Origin: an uncultured Clostridia bacterium
GTDB taxonomy: Bacteria; Bacillota_I; Bacilli_A; RFN20; CAG-288
Length of the DNA stretch: 9,436 nucleotides
Reading direction: 5' to 3'
Assembly: GCA_900313465.1 (NCBI GenBank)
Contig: OMRU01000040.1
Span: forward strand, 1-9,436
Of this stretch, positions 1 to 6,423 are shown one piece after another (position 1 is the first letter of the stretch; each line of letters begins with the position of its first letter). The position numbers and the translations under genes were made by a program. The notes beneath the pieces were generated by a model. That model was not told where the DNA came from. It made no database searches and saw only the letters and a program-made list of their open reading frames with translations.

Positions 1-11
1 AGACAATTGAA

Positions 12-38
12 ATGCCGTTCTTGAAGCAAGAACGGCAT
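12..38 (-). terminator. Rho-independent terminator of the HAD phosphatase gene
   Basis: A perfect 12-bp inverted repeat (ATGCCGTTCTTG, positions 12-23, against CAAGAACGGCAT, 27-38) is separated by a 3-nt loop. It lies 6 nt past the TAA of the minus-strand phosphatase gene. Read on the minus strand, the stem is followed by a short TTTCAATTGT tract, so the U-tail is modest. The plus-strand side is also T-rich (ATCATTTATT), so the hairpin could act in both directions. Confidence 0.75.
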
Positions 39-44
39 CATCAT

Positions 45-890
45 TTATTCCCTTTCTTCTAACACCTGGGTGTTATGAATCTTATAGAGTTTATCCATTG
101 GAGCAATCTTATCGATGATCAGCTTGGCAATGGTATCCAATTGAGTGTTTTCAGAATAATCGGCTTCACATAAGAAATCGACACGGCCATCATCAAATAA
201 CTTCTTGGCAGGTTTTCTGTTCTTATCATAAACCGCAATAGAAGTACCACCATTGGTCTTGACCAATTTCATACAAGGAACATCAGTCAAACCATCTGCG
301 ATATAAATCATATTCTCAAATGGAATTGGTTTATCAATATCATTCATAGAGGCGTTGACCTTATCATTTTCGGCTAAGTCCAAGACACCCTTATTGATAC
401 GATAGATAAACTGAGTCTTTGTGGTGTAATTGATAACGGATTTTGGCCAGACGGCATCTCCGTTCTTATCGAAGAGGAATTCACAGGCATAGACCTTATT
501 GAAGAACTTAAAGATATCACTTCCTTCAATGATTTCCTTGTTACCAGAGGAAATGATGTAGTGCTGAACTTCAACACCCTTGGTCTTACCATATTCATTC
601 AAACGAGAAAACCATCCTAACACACCAGGGAAGAACTGAATCGCCTTACCAAGTTTGACTAATGTATCGCGCTTGATCGGAATACCTCTCTTCTTAGATT
701 CCTGAACCATCAGGTACATGTAAGAGAGAAGCGGATCCATGTGTTCTTCTTTTGATAAGACGTTAGAAGCGTCCCAGAATTCTTTTGGTTCAATGTTCAA
801 CGATGGGAAGAACGAATAGTTCTGCATATCAGTTGTACTTAAAGTATGATCAAAATCATAAATAAATGCGGCTATTGTTTTTTTCGTCAT
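45..890 (-). CDS. HAD-superfamily phosphatase (phosphoserine-phosphatase-like)
   Basis: This is a cytosolic HAD-superfamily hydrolase of 281 residues. Visible motifs, numbered from the chosen start, are motif I YDFDHTLS with nucleophile D12 and acid/base D14, motif II IISSG (S114/S115), a motif III lysine candidate K158 in TTKTQ, and motif IV ADGLTDVP with Mg2+-binding D199 and D203. The stretch between motifs I and II is long and largely helical, which fits a C1-type cap. That arrangement suggests a phosphomonoesterase, but the substrate cannot be told from sequence. The frame opens upstream at 941, but the first Met codons there lie in or before the TATAAT promoter at 913-918. The ATG at 890 is preceded by AAAGGATGG about 8-11 nt away and begins right before the core fold, so I chose it. 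The in-frame ATG at 902 is the only serious alternative. The gene is monocistronic, divergent from the zinc-ribbon gene, and ends in TAA next to a terminator. Confidence 0.85.
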   Translation of the reverse strand: MTKKTIAAFIYDFDHTLSTTDMQNYSFFPSLNIEPKEFWDASNVLSKEEHMDPLLSYMYLMVQESKKRGIPIKRDTLVKLGKAIQFFPGVLGWFSRLNEYGKTKGVEVQHYIISSGNKEIIEGSDIFKFFNKVYACEFLFDKNGDAVWPKSVINYTTKTQFIYRINKGVLDLAENDKVNASMNDIDKPIPFENMIYIADGLTDVPCMKLVKTNGGTSIAVYDKNRKPAKKLFDDGRVDFLCEADYSENTQLDTIAKLIIDKIAPMDKLYKIHNTQVLEERE

Positions 891-912
891 ATATACTGCC
901 ATCCTTTCATAC

Positions 913-941
913 ATTATATTTCTTCTTATTTCAAAAAACAA
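913..941 (-). promoter_or_regulatory. Sigma-A-type promoter of the HAD phosphatase gene
   Basis: On the minus strand a perfect -10 TATAAT (913-918) lies 17 nt from a -35-like TTGTTT (936-941). The predicted transcript start is around 905-907, giving a leader of about 16 nt that begins with the AAAGG of the ribosome binding site. The position also helps fix the gene start at 890, because upstream in-frame ATGs fall inside or ahead of the promoter. Confidence 0.6.
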
Positions 942-1005
942 ATTGCTTACTCACAATTCTTCCAAAAGTAGTAGAATATTGTCGCTTGAAGTGAGGTTTT
1001 TATTC

Positions 1006-1128
1006 ATGAGAATATGTCCAAATTGTAATGAAGAAGTTCCTGAGTTTGATTTTGTCTGTCCCCATTGCAAGACTCGTCTTCCTCGTCTCAATAAACCAAT
1101 AACCGGTCTGAATATAACGCCAGAATGA
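1006..1128 (+). CDS. Small zinc-ribbon protein (40 aa)
   Basis: This is a 40-residue protein with two CxxC knuckles, CPNC and CPHC, separated by 10 residues (C-x2-C-x10-C-x2-C). That is the classic zinc-ribbon pattern seen in many short bacterial 'zinc-ribbon domain' proteins. Such proteins usually bind one Zn2+ structurally; no specific role can be assigned. The ATG at 1006 is chosen because GTGAGG lies 9 nt upstream and the Cys knuckle begins at residue 4. The frame stays open to 943 but has no ribosome binding site there. The protein ends just after the second knuckle with a short basic/Pro tail, which is brief for the family, whose members often carry a membrane helix or a second domain. 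The sequence after its TGA suggests the gene may be truncated or frameshifted (see the ORF at 1125). Confidence 0.6.
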   Translation: MRICPNCNEEVPEFDFVCPHCKTRLPRLNKPITGLNITPE

Positions 1129-1256
1129 TTGTCTCTCAAGAAGACAAGAACATGATCAGAGATAAGAATCACACCTCTGATAATGGCGATGGCGATGATC
1201 TTGATTGCGCTCAACCTTATCACTTCATCACCCACGAAAACGGAGACAGAAATTAA
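1125..1256 (+). CDS. Doubtful 43-codon ORF overlapping the zinc-ribbon stop
   Basis: The ATG at 1125 overlaps the zinc-ribbon TGA as ATGA, and the frame runs 43 codons to a TAA at 1254-1256, five bases before the terminator stem. The product is hydrophilic and acidic (a run containing GDGDDLD) with no recognisable domain and a single Cys. Two things favour it: the coupled start and the exact fit between the upstream stop and the terminator. Against it are the lack of its own ribosome binding site, the lack of family resemblance, and the short length. It could equally be the shifted C-terminus of an originally longer zinc-ribbon gene, since this frame is open back to about 1093. Confidence 0.25.
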   Translation: MIVSQEDKNMIRDKNHTSDNGDGDDLDCAQPYHFITHENGDRN

Positions 1257-1260
1257 AATT

Positions 1261-1290
1261 GGCCTTAGACTGTACTGCCTAAGGCCTTTT
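1261..1290. terminator. Shared bidirectional terminator between the zinc-ribbon gene and the rnf operon
   Basis: GGCCTTAG (1261-1268) pairs with CTAAGGCC (1279-1286). The plus strand continues TTTTGATTTT and the minus strand continues AATTTTAATT after the stem, so it can stop both convergent transcripts. The stop of the last rnf gene is at 1298, only 8 nt away, which shows that the short rnfB is followed by transcription termination and not by lost coding sequence. Confidence 0.75.
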
Positions 1291-1297
1291 GATTTTA

Positions 1298-1627
1298 CTA
1301 AATTGTTGGTGCGTGAACCTTTCCATCCTTATCCGGATGAGACTTCATATATTCGATGATAGGATCGAAGTTCTTATCCTTCTTACCCGGCTTACAATCA
1401 GATAATTTCTGCTGTTCGCCAGAGACAATCGCTTCAGCCATATCATGACATCCCGCATGACCACAGGCACCACAATTGACGTTAGGTAACATTTTCTCCA
1501 CTTCGGCAATACGTGGGTCTTCTTCCACATGGAGGAATTTCTCCGCCACACAGATCAGTACACCTAAAGTTAGACCAATGATGAGTAAAATCCCACCGGC
1601 AATCAACATGACCAACCATAGATTCAT
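1298..1627 (-). CDS. rnfB: Short RnfB: membrane anchor plus one Fe-S domain, no ferredoxin domains
   Basis: This is an Rnf complex subunit B of only 109 residues. Residues 3-27 form one hydrophobic N-terminal helix. The RnfB-type cluster domain follows: C52-x2-C55-x4-C60-x17-C78, within NCGACGHAGC, AEAIVSGE and CKPG, which match the hallmark sequence of the family's first Fe-S domain. In ordinary RnfB proteins (roughly 180-330 residues) this domain is followed by ferredoxin-like CxxCxxCxxxCP motifs that take electrons from ferredoxin. Here the protein ends 31 residues after C78 with a Lys/Asp-rich tail and a TAG stop, and a terminator begins 8 nt beyond. No ferredoxin motif is found in any frame of the short space downstream, so this looks like a designed short form and not a frameshift. 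The start is preceded by AGGGGG and sits 1 nt after the TGA of the preceding gene (TGATATG), implying translational coupling. It is the last gene of the rnf operon. Confidence 0.85.
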   Translation of the reverse strand: MNLWLVMLIAGGILLIIGLTLGVLICVAEKFLHVEEDPRIAEVEKMLPNVNCGACGHAGCHDMAEAIVSGEQQKLSDCKPGKKDKNFDPIIEYMKSHPDKDGKVHAPTI

Positions 1628-1628
1628 A

Positions 1629-1898
1629 TCAATTTTCCCCCTTTTGATCGTTTTGTAATTGTTCTTTTTCTTCTTGTTGGAACTCTTCTTTGGCTTTCTC
1701 TACTGGATCGTTGTAGTAAAGATTGAAATGACATTCCGTCTGATTACAGCCATGGCACTTCCTCTCACTTGGCTTTTCAAATTCTTCACAGCCTTTGGGT
1801 ACAGGAGTTTTCTTGTATAACACAAAGGTGATGACAAAAATAGCAAGAAGGAGAAGTAGGATTCCAACAGCTAAAATCCATCTTACGTAGTCTGGCAT
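1629..1898 (-). CDS. Uncharacterised single-TM protein with four Cys (C-x10-C-x2-C-x4-C), embedded in the rnf operon
   Basis: I do not recognise this 89-residue protein as a named family. Residues 6-28 form one strong hydrophobic helix. A short basic linker (KKTPVPKG) follows, then C37, C48, C51 and C56, and then a charged Glu/Gln/Lys tail (65-89) that is probably helical and cytosolic. The CHGCNQTEC core has the same C-x2-C-x4-C spacing as the CGACGHAGC of the short RnfB encoded next, with the fourth Cys placed upstream instead of downstream. A [4Fe-4S] cluster or a metal site is therefore plausible but unproven. It begins one base after the rnfA stop (TAGTATG) with no obvious Shine-Dalgarno sequence, so translation probably depends on coupling to rnfA. 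Its TGA is followed by one base and the rnfB ATG. The position implies an accessory or structural Rnf subunit. A degenerate RnfB-like paralogue is the alternative reading. Confidence 0.75.
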   Translation of the reverse strand: MPDYVRWILAVGILLLLLAIFVITFVLYKKTPVPKGCEEFEKPSERKCHGCNQTECHFNLYYNDPVEKAKEEFQQEEKEQLQNDQKGEN

Positions 1899-1899
1899 A

Positions 1900-2505
1900 C
1901 TAATTACTTGGAACCATGCCGCTGAAGCCTAAGAAGGCAATCGACATCAAAGCGGCAGTGATCAAAGCGATAGCGATACCGCGAAACGCTTTTGGTGTTT
2001 TGTATTCTTCAAGACGAATACGGATGAAAGAGAAGACGACAATAACAAGGACAAAACCAATCGCTGTACCAATGGCATTAGCCATGGACATACCGAAGGA
2101 TAAACCAGAATCGGTGTTACCCTGAACGACACCTAAGACAGCGCAATTCGTAGTGATAAGAGGAAGATAGATACCAAACGCCTTATAAAGCGCTGGAGAA
2201 TACTTCTTGATGAATAGACCGACAATCTGAACTAAAGAGGCGATGACAAGGATATAAGTCAGAGTATCCATGAAAGGAATCTGTAATGGTTGAAGGACAA
2301 AGGTATAAATCGGCCAACAGACCAAGGCGGCCATGATGGTGACAAAGGTGACAGCCAAGCCCATGGAGAAGGCAGCCTTTGGTTTGTTACCAACACCGAT
2401 GAAGGAACAAATACCATAGAAACGGCTTAAGACAACATTATCAATCAACATGGAGGAGACGATAGCAAGAAGGAAGGTAACAATATATGGAACAGTCGCA
2501 TTCAT
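1900..2505 (-). CDS. rnfA: Rnf electron transport complex subunit A
   Basis: This is an integral membrane subunit of the ion-translocating ferredoxin:NAD+ oxidoreductase, homologous to NqrE. Its 201 residues form six predicted helices. Family landmarks are the N-terminal DNVVLSRFYGICSFIGVG (C33) and LPLITTNCAVLGVV (C121). In the Nqr/Rnf family the paired Cys of RnfA and RnfE are known to hold an intramembrane Fe-S cluster at the subunit interface, and both are kept here. The length is normal for RnfA. The start has GGAGG 10 nt upstream, lying inside the end of rnfE, and the ATG comes 2 nt after the rnfE TAA. It is followed, after one base, by the small Cys-motif gene, where rnfB would normally come directly. 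Confidence 0.95.
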   Translation of the reverse strand: MNATVPYIVTFLLAIVSSMLIDNVVLSRFYGICSFIGVGNKPKAAFSMGLAVTFVTIMAALVCWPIYTFVLQPLQIPFMDTLTYILVIASLVQIVGLFIKKYSPALYKAFGIYLPLITTNCAVLGVVQGNTDSGLSFGMSMANAIGTAIGFVLVIVVFSFIRIRLEEYKTPKAFRGIAIALITAALMSIAFLGFSGMVPSN

Positions 2506-2507
2506 GA

Positions 2508-3266
2508 TTACTTGTCCTCCTTTTTGCTTCCTGTTGTGGCAGGTGCAGCCGTATTCATAGCAAGCTTCTTAGCGGCAGCTTCCTGTTGCATCTTGATTCT
2601 GGCATCTACTTTCTTTTTGGTGTTCTTCATGTTCTCAATTGCCATGATGACTGCTAAAGCGATACCCATGACAATAAAGCCACCGGCAGAATCCGTAAAG
2701 ACAGACATCGACATATCCACCTGAGTGCCTGGATATTTTAAAAGAGGAATGGTGAACTGTGGGATGAAGGTAAAGATCTTACCGATGGTAATACCACCAG
2801 TACCTAAGGCTTCTCTGAAGAAACCGATGATGCAGATAGCCAAGGTATAACCAATACCATTGCCAAGCGCATCGAGTAAGGAATCTAAGACGCTGTTCTT
2901 GTTCGCGAAGGCTTCCGCTCTACCAAGAACGATGCAGTTGACGACAAGCAAGGATAAGAATACACCTAGTGTCGCAAAGAGTTCAGGAAGGAAAGCTTCC
3001 GTAAACATCTTGGTGATGGTGACAAAAGCGGCAATGACAACAATATAGCAAGGGGTATGAACCACTTCCGGAATCAGTTTCTTGAGTAAAGAGATGATCA
3101 CGTTGGAACAAAGAAGAACAAAGGTGAAGAGAAGACCCATACCAAAGGCAGATTCCAAAGAGGTGGTGACCGCCAGGGCTGGACAGGTACCTAGCATAGA
3201 AATGAACAATGGGTTTTGTTTGATGATACCAGAGACGAAACTTTCTCTATGTTTATTTTCAGTCAT
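2508..3266 (-). CDS. rnfE: Rnf electron transport complex subunit E
   Basis: This is a membrane subunit of the Rnf complex, homologous to NqrD and RsxE, with 252 residues and about six helices. Conserved blocks are NPLFISMLGTCPALAVTTS (C28) and VVNCIVLGRAEAFA (C111), the two Cys expected to share an intramembrane Fe-S cluster with RnfA, and DALGNGIGYT. The ATG at 3266 is preceded by GAGGAG with 8-nt spacing. The upstream extension of the frame to 3344 lies within rnfG and is ignored. The protein is somewhat long for the family because of a roughly 40-residue hydrophilic Lys/Ala-rich C-terminal tail (residues about 213-252) predicted to face the cytosol. The block usually rich in 'RIPxYI' reads HTPCYIV here, with an extra Cys at 73. 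It overlaps nothing but uses a ribosome binding site that straddles the rnfG stop. Confidence 0.95.
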   Translation of the reverse strand: MTENKHRESFVSGIIKQNPLFISMLGTCPALAVTTSLESAFGMGLLFTFVLLCSNVIISLLKKLIPEVVHTPCYIVVIAAFVTITKMFTEAFLPELFATLGVFLSLLVVNCIVLGRAEAFANKNSVLDSLLDALGNGIGYTLAICIIGFFREALGTGGITIGKIFTFIPQFTIPLLKYPGTQVDMSMSVFTDSAGGFIVMGIALAVIMAIENMKNTKKKVDARIKMQQEAAAKKLAMNTAAPATTGSKKEDK

Positions 3267-3270
3267 AGTG

Positions 3271-3930
3271 TTATCTCCTCTCTGCAAACGTATAGACAAA
3301 CGTTTGTGTTTCTTCCTGGTTAACGGACATATCCAGAGTAACAAAGGTAGCTACTTGATCATATTTTTTTGAACATACCATCAAGGATTCTTCTACTCCC
3401 TTCTTTACCAGCTTAGCGGCAAAGGTGGCACCGCATTTGACATCGTCTAATGCGGCTTGTTTATCCGTTTCACTTGCGTTATATGGATCGATATAACCCG
3501 ATTCCAGTTTTGCCTTATAGGACATGGTATCAGAGATGATAAAGAGATTACCAAGGCTTCCATCTAAACCAACCTGGACTAGCATATCGATATCACCATA
3601 TCCGTTTTTGCCATAGAAACGAGCGATGTGACCTAAATTCTCACTTCCTTTTCTGGCAGTCCAGACTTTGGTGACATAATTCAAGGTTAAGGATTCAAGA
3701 TACTGGCCATTGGCTTTCATCTCCTGGTCTTCACTATCAGATTTCCATTCCAGATAGGAGGCTTCTTCGCCATAGACTTTGGCTAGCATCGTCTTTTCCT
3801 TGATGATGTTATTTTGTTCAATGACAGGAGCAGTCAAAGCATTCGTGGCACCGACAAGCAAAGCAGCACCACCGGCGATGATCATCAAGACAGAACTTGT
3901 CTTGAGAAGATTCTTTGTAAATTCATTCAT
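3271..3930 (-). CDS. rnfG: Rnf electron transport complex subunit G (covalent FMN subunit)
   Basis: RnfG is a 219-residue, mostly extracytoplasmic subunit tethered by one N-terminal helix (residues about 11-34). It carries FMN covalently linked to a Thr by the ApbE flavin transferase. The flavinylation site reads D163-V-K-C166-G-A-T169, so T169 is the predicted FMN acceptor. Cys stands where family members normally have Ser or Thr (consensus Dxx[S/T]GAT). The start at 3930 has GGAGG 10 nt upstream and follows the rnfD TAA by 2 nt; the longer frame to 4002 lies within rnfD. Other family features are the N-terminal TxxITAG-like region, seen here as GATNALTAPVIEQN (residues 27-40), and the GYGDIDMLVQVGLDG strand region (111-124). 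There is no apbE gene in the window, so the transferase must be encoded elsewhere. Confidence 0.93.
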   Translation of the reverse strand: MNEFTKNLLKTSSVLMIIAGGAALLVGATNALTAPVIEQNNIIKEKTMLAKVYGEEASYLEWKSDSEDQEMKANGQYLESLTLNYVTKVWTARKGSENLGHIARFYGKNGYGDIDMLVQVGLDGSLGNLFIISDTMSYKAKLESGYIDPYNASETDKQAALDDVKCGATFAAKLVKKGVEESLMVCSKKYDQVATFVTLDMSVNQEETQTFVYTFAERR

Positions 3931-3932
3931 AC

Positions 3933-5084
3933 TTAGAGAACCTCCACACATAAGGCCCAAACCAAGATGAGTGTGAAGAAAGCAAAGACACCAACTGGCC
4001 AAAGGATATTCTTCCAGGTGAATTTGTTATTGGACCACTTTGGATAATCGATGACGGAAGTTAACATGTTGCCAATCAGGATAGAATAGACAACACCTTC
4101 TGGCAAGGAACCAAACAAACGAATGAAGGAAGTACAGACAGCTAAGATGACACCATAGAGAATTCTTCCTGGACGAGTGATTGGAGAAGTAACAGGGTCA
4201 GTAGCCATATAGACAGCAGCAAATAAGACACCACCGGATAAAAGATGATAGGTAGCAAAATAGAATGGATTGATGTTCTCTTCTGCTCCATGAACGATCA
4301 AACCAGCTACTAACATCATGACAAAGAAAGTGCCGACATAGCTAGCGCTGATACGCCAATCGATGGTGTGGCGAATAAACATATAGATAAAACCGACAAG
4401 GATGGCAATCTTACAGATTTCACCCATCAATCCTGGAATTCGACCTAAGAATAAATCCAGCAAAGAATAATTGTCGGATAAGAAGGCTTTACCAGCAATA
4501 TCGATGTAATCAGAGCCTAAGGAAGTAGCACCGGCTGAGACAATCTGTCCACCTTCTTGAGTAAACGGCTGGAAATAGACATAATGAGAACCAAAACAGG
4601 CTTTGGCAAACACCATGCCGACAGCAGCAGGGTTGAAGATGTTGTTACCAGTTCCGCCAAAGACGAGTTTACCAATGGCTAAACCGAAAACGGCACCGAC
4701 AATCAAAGCGACATACATCAGATATTCATAGCCAGCTTCCATATAGCTTGGCATGATCAAGGCATAGATGATTGCCGAGACTAATGGCACGGTGACATTA
4801 GATAAGCGATATTTGCCAATCGCATTCATGAAGTGTTCCTTCATGGTGTGCTTCTGACCATCATAAGGAATGCGGTTCATGATCAGAACAAAGACAAATT
4901 CCGCTAATTCCATGGTGGCAATAGAGACAAGCAAGTTACGTAACGCTGCCAAAGGCGCAGCGATGAAAGCAAACAACACAACCGGAAGCAAACCGATGAC
5001 GACATCGATCATCATTCGATTCAGAGAGTCTTTTCTTCTGATATGTGGTGCGCTCTCCTTAATGAATTGAATCTTTGTATCCAT
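3933..5084 (-). CDS. rnfD: Rnf electron transport complex subunit D
   Basis: This is a polytopic membrane subunit, homologous to NqrB, with 383 residues and about nine to ten helices, and a central part of the ion pathway. Hallmarks are FGGTGNNIFNPAAVG (142-156), SLLDLFLGRIPG (207-218), ATDPVTSPIT (294-303) and GRILYG (306-311). The covalent-FMN position aligns with T187 in SAGAT (183-187). The usual consensus Dxx[S/T]GAT is degraded here to I-V-S-A-G-A-T: the Asp at -6 is Ile and the Ser/Thr at -3 is Ala. Covalent flavinylation of this subunit is therefore less certain than for RnfG. The ATG shares its A with the rnfC stop (TAATG), and GAGG lies 8 nt upstream, so the two are coupled. Confidence 0.95.
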   Translation of the reverse strand: MDTKIQFIKESAPHIRRKDSLNRMMIDVVIGLLPVVLFAFIAAPLAALRNLLVSIATMELAEFVFVLIMNRIPYDGQKHTMKEHFMNAIGKYRLSNVTVPLVSAIIYALIMPSYMEAGYEYLMYVALIVGAVFGLAIGKLVFGGTGNNIFNPAAVGMVFAKACFGSHYVYFQPFTQEGGQIVSAGATSLGSDYIDIAGKAFLSDNYSLLDLFLGRIPGLMGEICKIAILVGFIYMFIRHTIDWRISASYVGTFFVMMLVAGLIVHGAEENINPFYFATYHLLSGGVLFAAVYMATDPVTSPITRPGRILYGVILAVCTSFIRLFGSLPEGVVYSILIGNMLTSVIDYPKWSNNKFTWKNILWPVGVFAFFTLILVWALCVEVL

Positions 5085-6394
5085 TATTTCAACCTCGCAA
5101 TGGTCTTCGCTCTGCGAATATAGTCTGTGACATGAATCTTAGACGTGCAGCTGTAGGTGCAAAGACCGCACTCAATACATTTTAGTGGATTGAGCATTTT
5201 GATCTTGGCTTTATCGACCGGTGCATGTTTCATAGCGTTCATGATGGTCACCGGTTGCAAACCAACCGGACAAGATAAGACACAAGAACCGCAACGGATA
5301 CAGGCTTCTTCCTCGTATTCGACATGGTCTAAGACAATGATGGAAGTCACGGTCTTAGAACAGATGCAATCCTCATCGGACTCACTTGCACCCATCATTG
5401 GGCCACCAAGAATAAAGACCTTCGGTGTATTTGGATTCTTATATCCTCCACACTGTTCAATCAGGTATCTGACAGGAGTACCGATACGAACTTCAAAGTT
5501 GGTCGGTCTGACAATACCATTACCGGTCACTGTGACTCTTCTATCCGTGACAGGTTTGTTTTCTCTGATTGCTTGTTGAATACCGACAACGGAAGAGGAG
5601 TTGAAGTTCATGATGCCAAATTCACTAGGCAAGTGACCAGATGGAACATCGATACCAGTTGCTTGCTTGATCATAGCGATTTCCCAACCCTGCGGATAAT
5701 AGTTCTTCATCTTGGCCATGGTGATGCCTTTGTATTTTTCCTGGGTGAGAAGGTAGTTGTAGTAAACAAAGATTTCTTTATGAATGTCTTTGACACAAAT
5801 ACGTGCATCATGGCATTTGAAGGCTTGCATGAGGAAAAGAATACCTTCCAAGAGTTTTGGTGCTTCTTCCATCATGGTTCTCTTATCTGCATTGATATAT
5901 GGTTCGCATTCAATACCATTGATCAAAATGGTGTTGATCGGTCTATCTGTCTGCATCTTGATATAGGATGGGAAAGAAGAACCACCAAGACCAACAGAAG
6001 CCGTCTTTTTGATGATTTCGGTCATCTCTTCTTTGGTCATCTTGGCTATTTCTTCATCCGTTCTGAGATGAACGGACTCATCCCAGACATCCTTAAAATC
6101 GTTGTGAATCTTTAAAAAGTCAATCTGTTTACCGCTTCTGTGATAGTGTTTCTCATAACCTTCAAAAACACCGGAACAGGAAGCGTGAATCGGCTGTTCA
6201 AAAAAGGGACCAAAACGAACGCCGACCTGCTGTCCGCATTTGACGTAGTCTCCTTCCTTAATAAAGATTTCTGCCTTCGAACATCTCGCATTTACCGTTG
6301 CTAAATACAAATATTCTGGAACAGGCACCTGAATGGTAGGTAAGCTTTCCAGGAGCTTCAACGGGTCATTGATATGAGTTGTTTTCTTTATCAT
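5084..6394 (-). CDS. rnfC: Rnf electron transport complex subunit C (NAD(H)/FMN and 2[4Fe-4S])
   Basis: This is the peripheral cytosolic subunit that exchanges electrons with NAD(H), first gene of the operon, with 436 residues as usual in Bacillota. Domains in order: an N-terminal beta-rich, biotinyl-like region (about 20-85); a Rossmann-like NADH/FMN domain with GLGGSSFPSYIK (135-146) and NGIECEPYINADKR (159-172); a SLBB-like segment (about 280-330); and two ferredoxin-type motifs, C365-x2-C368-x2-C371-x3-C375-P and C406-x2-C409-x2-C412-x3-C416. In the NADH domain the usual YPQGGEK reads YPQGWEI, with W237 in place of a conserved Gly; its effect is unknown. Additional Cys (343, 345) sit just before the first cluster. 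The ATG has GAGG 11 nt upstream and a promoter directly before it. The gene overlaps rnfD by one base. Confidence 0.95.
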   Translation of the reverse strand: MIKKTTHINDPLKLLESLPTIQVPVPEYLYLATVNARCSKAEIFIKEGDYVKCGQQVGVRFGPFFEQPIHASCSGVFEGYEKHYHRSGKQIDFLKIHNDFKDVWDESVHLRTDEEIAKMTKEEMTEIIKKTASVGLGGSSFPSYIKMQTDRPINTILINGIECEPYINADKRTMMEEAPKLLEGILFLMQAFKCHDARICVKDIHKEIFVYYNYLLTQEKYKGITMAKMKNYYPQGWEIAMIKQATGIDVPSGHLPSEFGIMNFNSSSVVGIQQAIRENKPVTDRRVTVTGNGIVRPTNFEVRIGTPVRYLIEQCGGYKNPNTPKVFILGGPMMGASESDEDCICSKTVTSIIVLDHVEYEEEACIRCGSCVLSCPVGLQPVTIMNAMKHAPVDKAKIKMLNPLKCIECGLCTYSCTSKIHVTDYIRRAKTIARLK

Positions 6395-6417
6395 CGCAAT
6401 TTAAACCTCGTAACTTG

Positions 6418-6423
6418 ATTATA
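6418..6423 (-). promoter_or_regulatory. Extended -10 promoter of the rnf operon
   Basis: On the minus strand TGCTATAAT gives a perfect TATAAT -10 with the TGn extension. The -35 position, 17 nt upstream, reads only TTTTCT (6441-6446), so the extended -10 probably compensates. Transcription would start near 6411, leaving a leader of about 17 nt that contains the GAGG of rnfC. No riboswitch or attenuator fits in so short a leader. Confidence 0.6.

Noticed and set aside
891..941. Upstream Met codons of the HAD gene (941, 914)
   Set aside because: They lie at or ahead of the TATAAT promoter at 913-918 and have no ribosome binding site. The core HAD fold starts right after the ATG at 890.
1126..1230. 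TGA decoded as Trp, joining the zinc ribbon to a downstream hydrophobic helix
   Set aside because: All large genes here are intact under the standard code with TGG for Trp, and TGA ends the 89-aa rnf-operon gene. The read-through frame also runs through the terminator without a stop.
951..1235. 94-codon minus-strand ORF between the HAD gene and the rnf operon
   Set aside because: No ribosome binding site. It lies opposite the zinc ribbon, whose Cys pattern and GTGAGG site are convincing, and it crosses the HAD promoter region.
5157..6115. Long plus-strand ORFs (140 and 180 codons) opposite rnfC
   Set aside because: They are antisense shadows of a clearly conserved rnfC, with no ribosome binding site or family resemblance.
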